The translations under genes and the position numbers were made by a program. From NCBI GenBank assembly GCA_030690985.1, contig JAUYFG010000047.1, positions 1-40,310 of the forward strand: a stretch of DNA of 40,310 nucleotides, given 5' to 3'. Numbering within the stretch: position 1 is the first letter of the stretch; every line of letters starts with the position of its first letter. The DNA comes from Pseudomonadota bacterium (GTDB lineage: Bacteria; Pseudomonadota; Gammaproteobacteria; Burkholderiales; Thiobacillaceae). This document shows positions 38,352-40,310 of this stretch, piece by piece. The notes under the pieces are model-generated. The model saw only the letters and a list, made by a program, of their open reading frames with translations. It was not told the origin of the DNA and did not search any database.

Positions 38352-39536
38352 TCAGAACACCTTGTCGTAACTGAAAGTCAGCAAACGGGCGTCGCCGTAT
38401 TTCGGGGTCCACAGCGGGCCGCTGTTGTCGCGCTGGTCGTCGATCTGGATTTTCACCGCGCTGCTGGTATCCACTTCGTAGCGCAGGGTGAAGGCCGTGG
38501 TGGCGTGGGCTTCCTTTTCCGTGGCGACATTCGTGATGGATTGGTAGTTGGACCAGGTCAGCATGGGTTGCCATTTGCCGATGCGGCGGCCGATGGCGAC
38601 GATCTGCGCCGAGTCCTTGAACGTGGCGCCGGGACGGTCGATATAGATGAATTCGCTTTTCAACAGCCAGTCGTTGCGGTCGATGTTGAACGCCAGGCCA
38701 TAGATTTTCTGGCGAGCATGGTGGCCGTAGTCCGTTTCGATGCCGCTGCCGTAGGTGGTTCCATTCCATGAGCCGGTGACATTGCGGCTGCTCGTTTTCG
38801 ACTGGATGTAGACCAGCCGGGTTTCCAGCCAGTCATTGCTGAAGCTGAGGTCGCCGCCCAGGATGGCGTCCCACTTCACGTCGGTGCGGTTGTTCGGCCC
38901 CCGGTAAATCTTCCAGTAGCCGCTTTCCTTGATCGTTTCGGCGCCGGCCAGCAGGTTGGCGACCAGGTGCCAGCCCTGGTCCAGGGGTTTGTTCCAGGTC
39001 AGGTTGGCGCCGTTGTAATTCACCGCTTCCCAGCCGTAGAGCTGCGGCGGCAGGTGGGTCCAGGGCAGGGCGTAGCCGATGTCCTGGGCGTCGGAGTTGA
39101 AAAACATGGGCAGGCGCTTGCGCCCGACTTGCAGGGTGAGGCCATCGTTGATCTTGTAATTCCCGTACAGCCATTCCAGGTTGACCGCGCCGTCCTGGGC
39201 GCCGCGCGCGACGATCTGGCCGGTCAGCGAGAAGGGGGTGTCGGTCAAGCTCATCGAGCCTTGCAGGCCGAGTTTGCTGTCCGGTTGCCATTGCAGGCCG
39301 CTTTTGCCGCTATAGACACCGTATTGGGCGTAGTCGGAGATGAAGCACGGGCACTGGGTATCGTTGGCGCGGCCTTGCGTGCCGGAGAGCATCTTGCCCA
39401 CGGTGAGGCTGAAAAAACCGGAACCGTCGAACTCGATCGGGCCGTTGTCGTGGTGGCTCTCCTCCGCCTGGCAGGTGCCTCCCCAGCAGGTAATGAGACA
39501 GGCGAGGGCGTAGGTTGCCCAGGGCTTGCTATTCAT
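38352..39536 (-). CDS. Outer-membrane beta-barrel porin-like protein
   Basis: Signal peptide MNSKPWATYALACLITCWGGTCQA; LQVGRKRLPMFFNSDAQDIGYALPWTHLPPQLYGWEAVNYNGANL; C-terminal aromatic residue (KVF). Confidence 0.78.
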   Translation of the reverse strand: MNSKPWATYALACLITCWGGTCQAEESHHDNGPIEFDGSGFFSLTVGKMLSGTQGRANDTQCPCFISDYAQYGVYSGKSGLQWQPDSKLGLQGSMSLTDTPFSLTGQIVARGAQDGAVNLEWLYGNYKINDGLTLQVGRKRLPMFFNSDAQDIGYALPWTHLPPQLYGWEAVNYNGANLTWNKPLDQGWHLVANLLAGAETIKESGYWKIYRGPNNRTDVKWDAILGGDLSFSNDWLETRLVYIQSKTSSRNVTGSWNGTTYGSGIETDYGHHARQKIYGLAFNIDRNDWLLKSEFIYIDRPGATFKDSAQIVAIGRRIGKWQPMLTWSNYQSITNVATEKEAHATTAFTLRYEVDTSSAVKIQIDDQRDNSGPLWTPKYGDARLLTFSYDKVF

Positions 39537-39559
39537 GGAATCTCCGTCGTTGTTTTGAA

Positions 39560-39985
39560 TTATTTGAGTGAAAACAGTACTTTGACGCTGCCGTCCAGCG
39601 CATCTTTAGCAAGATAGGCGATGGCACCCGGTTTGGCGCCGGCGAATTTCTTGATGTCGGCGCTGCTGGGCACCTGCTTCGGCGGGGTGCCCTTGCCGGT
39701 GAACGACATCCTGGCCCAATAGACCTTGATCTGAGCGGCGCTCTTGCCGGTGATCTCGTTGTAAAAGGCCTCGCGTTCCGGGCTGGAAGCGGGCAGATCC
39801 AGGGGGATGGCGCTGGTGCCGCCGGGCAGGGTGGTGACTCGCCCCATATAGATATCGGCCACCTGTTCGCGGCTGAGGTGGTGGAGCGGGCTGTGCGCGC
39901 CGGCCACCACGACCAGGTCGCCGGCGCTGGCCGGCCAGGCCAGGGCGAACGCGAGCAGCGCCGGATAGCATCGTAGGTTGGGCAA
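39560..39985 (-). CDS. PstS-like periplasmic phosphate-binding-type protein, start codon uncertain
   Basis: LLAFALAWPASAGDLVVVAGAHSPLHHLSREQVADIYMGRVTTLPGGTSAIPLDLPASSPEREAFYNEITGKS. TTG at 39985 inside a REP arm would give a 20-aa signal peptide; the ORF track extends to 40153. Confidence 0.75.
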   Translation of the reverse strand: MPNLRCYPALLAFALAWPASAGDLVVVAGAHSPLHHLSREQVADIYMGRVTTLPGGTSAIPLDLPASSPEREAFYNEITGKSAAQIKVYWARMSFTGKGTPPKQVPSSADIKKFAGAKPGAIAYLAKDALDGSVKVLFSLK

Positions 39986-40102
39986 AGCGTAGCGTGCCCA
40001 ACAGACCGTGGCGAAGTTGGGCACGCTACGCTTTGCACCCGCAAGGGGTACGCCGGATTCGTAAGCCGCTAAAGCGGGCAACGACTCCGCTGCCCAACCT
40101 AC
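39973..40102. repeat. Family A REPIN with a 55-bp family F repeat inserted in its right arm
   Basis: gttgggcacgctacgctttgc|acccgcaaggggtacgccggattcgtaagccgctaaagcgggcaacgactccgct|gcccaacctac. Confidence 0.85.
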
Positions 40103-40188
40103 GGAACTGAAAGATGCCTGCATGGGGAGGGCTCGTGATTTTCCGTATGTCAATTTGGTTCGATTCTCTCATCAGGGCAAATTTGTTC

Positions 40189-40308
40189 TCACGAATCCTG
40201 CCGAGCAGGGGCGGAGTTTTTGGTGAGCCGCAGATAGTCGAGAACGATGCGGGGACGCAGACAGAGTTTGCGCATCATCGAAGCGATTGACTGGCCGGGC
40301 TTCTGGAA
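40189..40308 (-). CDS. C-terminal fragment of an unidentified CDS, truncated by window edge
   Basis: Open minus-strand frame FQKPGQSIASMMRKLCLRPRIVLDYLRLTKNSAPARQDS*; possibly transposase-like. Confidence 0.25.
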   Translation of the reverse strand, partial: FQKPGQSIASMMRKLCLRPRIVLDYLRLTKNSAPARQDS

Positions 40309-40310
40309 CG

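Overview
The window is GC-rich chromosomal DNA, most likely from a betaproteobacterium (inferred from gene content: phaA/phaB/phaR/phasin, nif genes, aat-bpt). Housekeeping and metabolic modules are: a REC-REC-PAS-GAF-PAS-GGDEF-EAL protein; a polyhydroxyalkanoate cluster (phaA, phaB, phaR, phasin; no synthase); zwf plus an RluA/TruC-type pseudouridine synthase; an M23 peptidase; a tripartite RND efflux operon; hisD; a nif segment (nifN, nifX, RseC-like, DUF269, Rop-like, fdxB); aat-bpt; a PilZ protein; thyA; and a porin plus PstS-like protein. The main accessory locus is a five-gene operon, hsdM-hsdS-[AAA ATPase]-[HNH nuclease]-hsdR (about 10085-18609). All four of its junctions are 4-nt GTGA/ATGA overlaps. 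The ATPase/HNH pair resembles PtuA/PtuB (Septu) and occupies the position that prrC holds in EcoprrI-type loci, so a guard or back-up effector is a reasonable hypothesis. The second theme is a dense set of GTAG-headed REP/REPIN-like palindromes in at least five or six sequence families. Several are nested in each other, one is in-frame inside nifN, one sits inside a 145-bp MITE with an 8-bp TSD, and three are associated with duplicated ends of neighbouring genes. Candidate regulatory sites include a sigma54 -24/-12 promoter plus NifA UAS for nifN and a shared palindromic motif upstream of the phasin gene and phaA. All family calls come from reading motifs by eye; no database search was possible.
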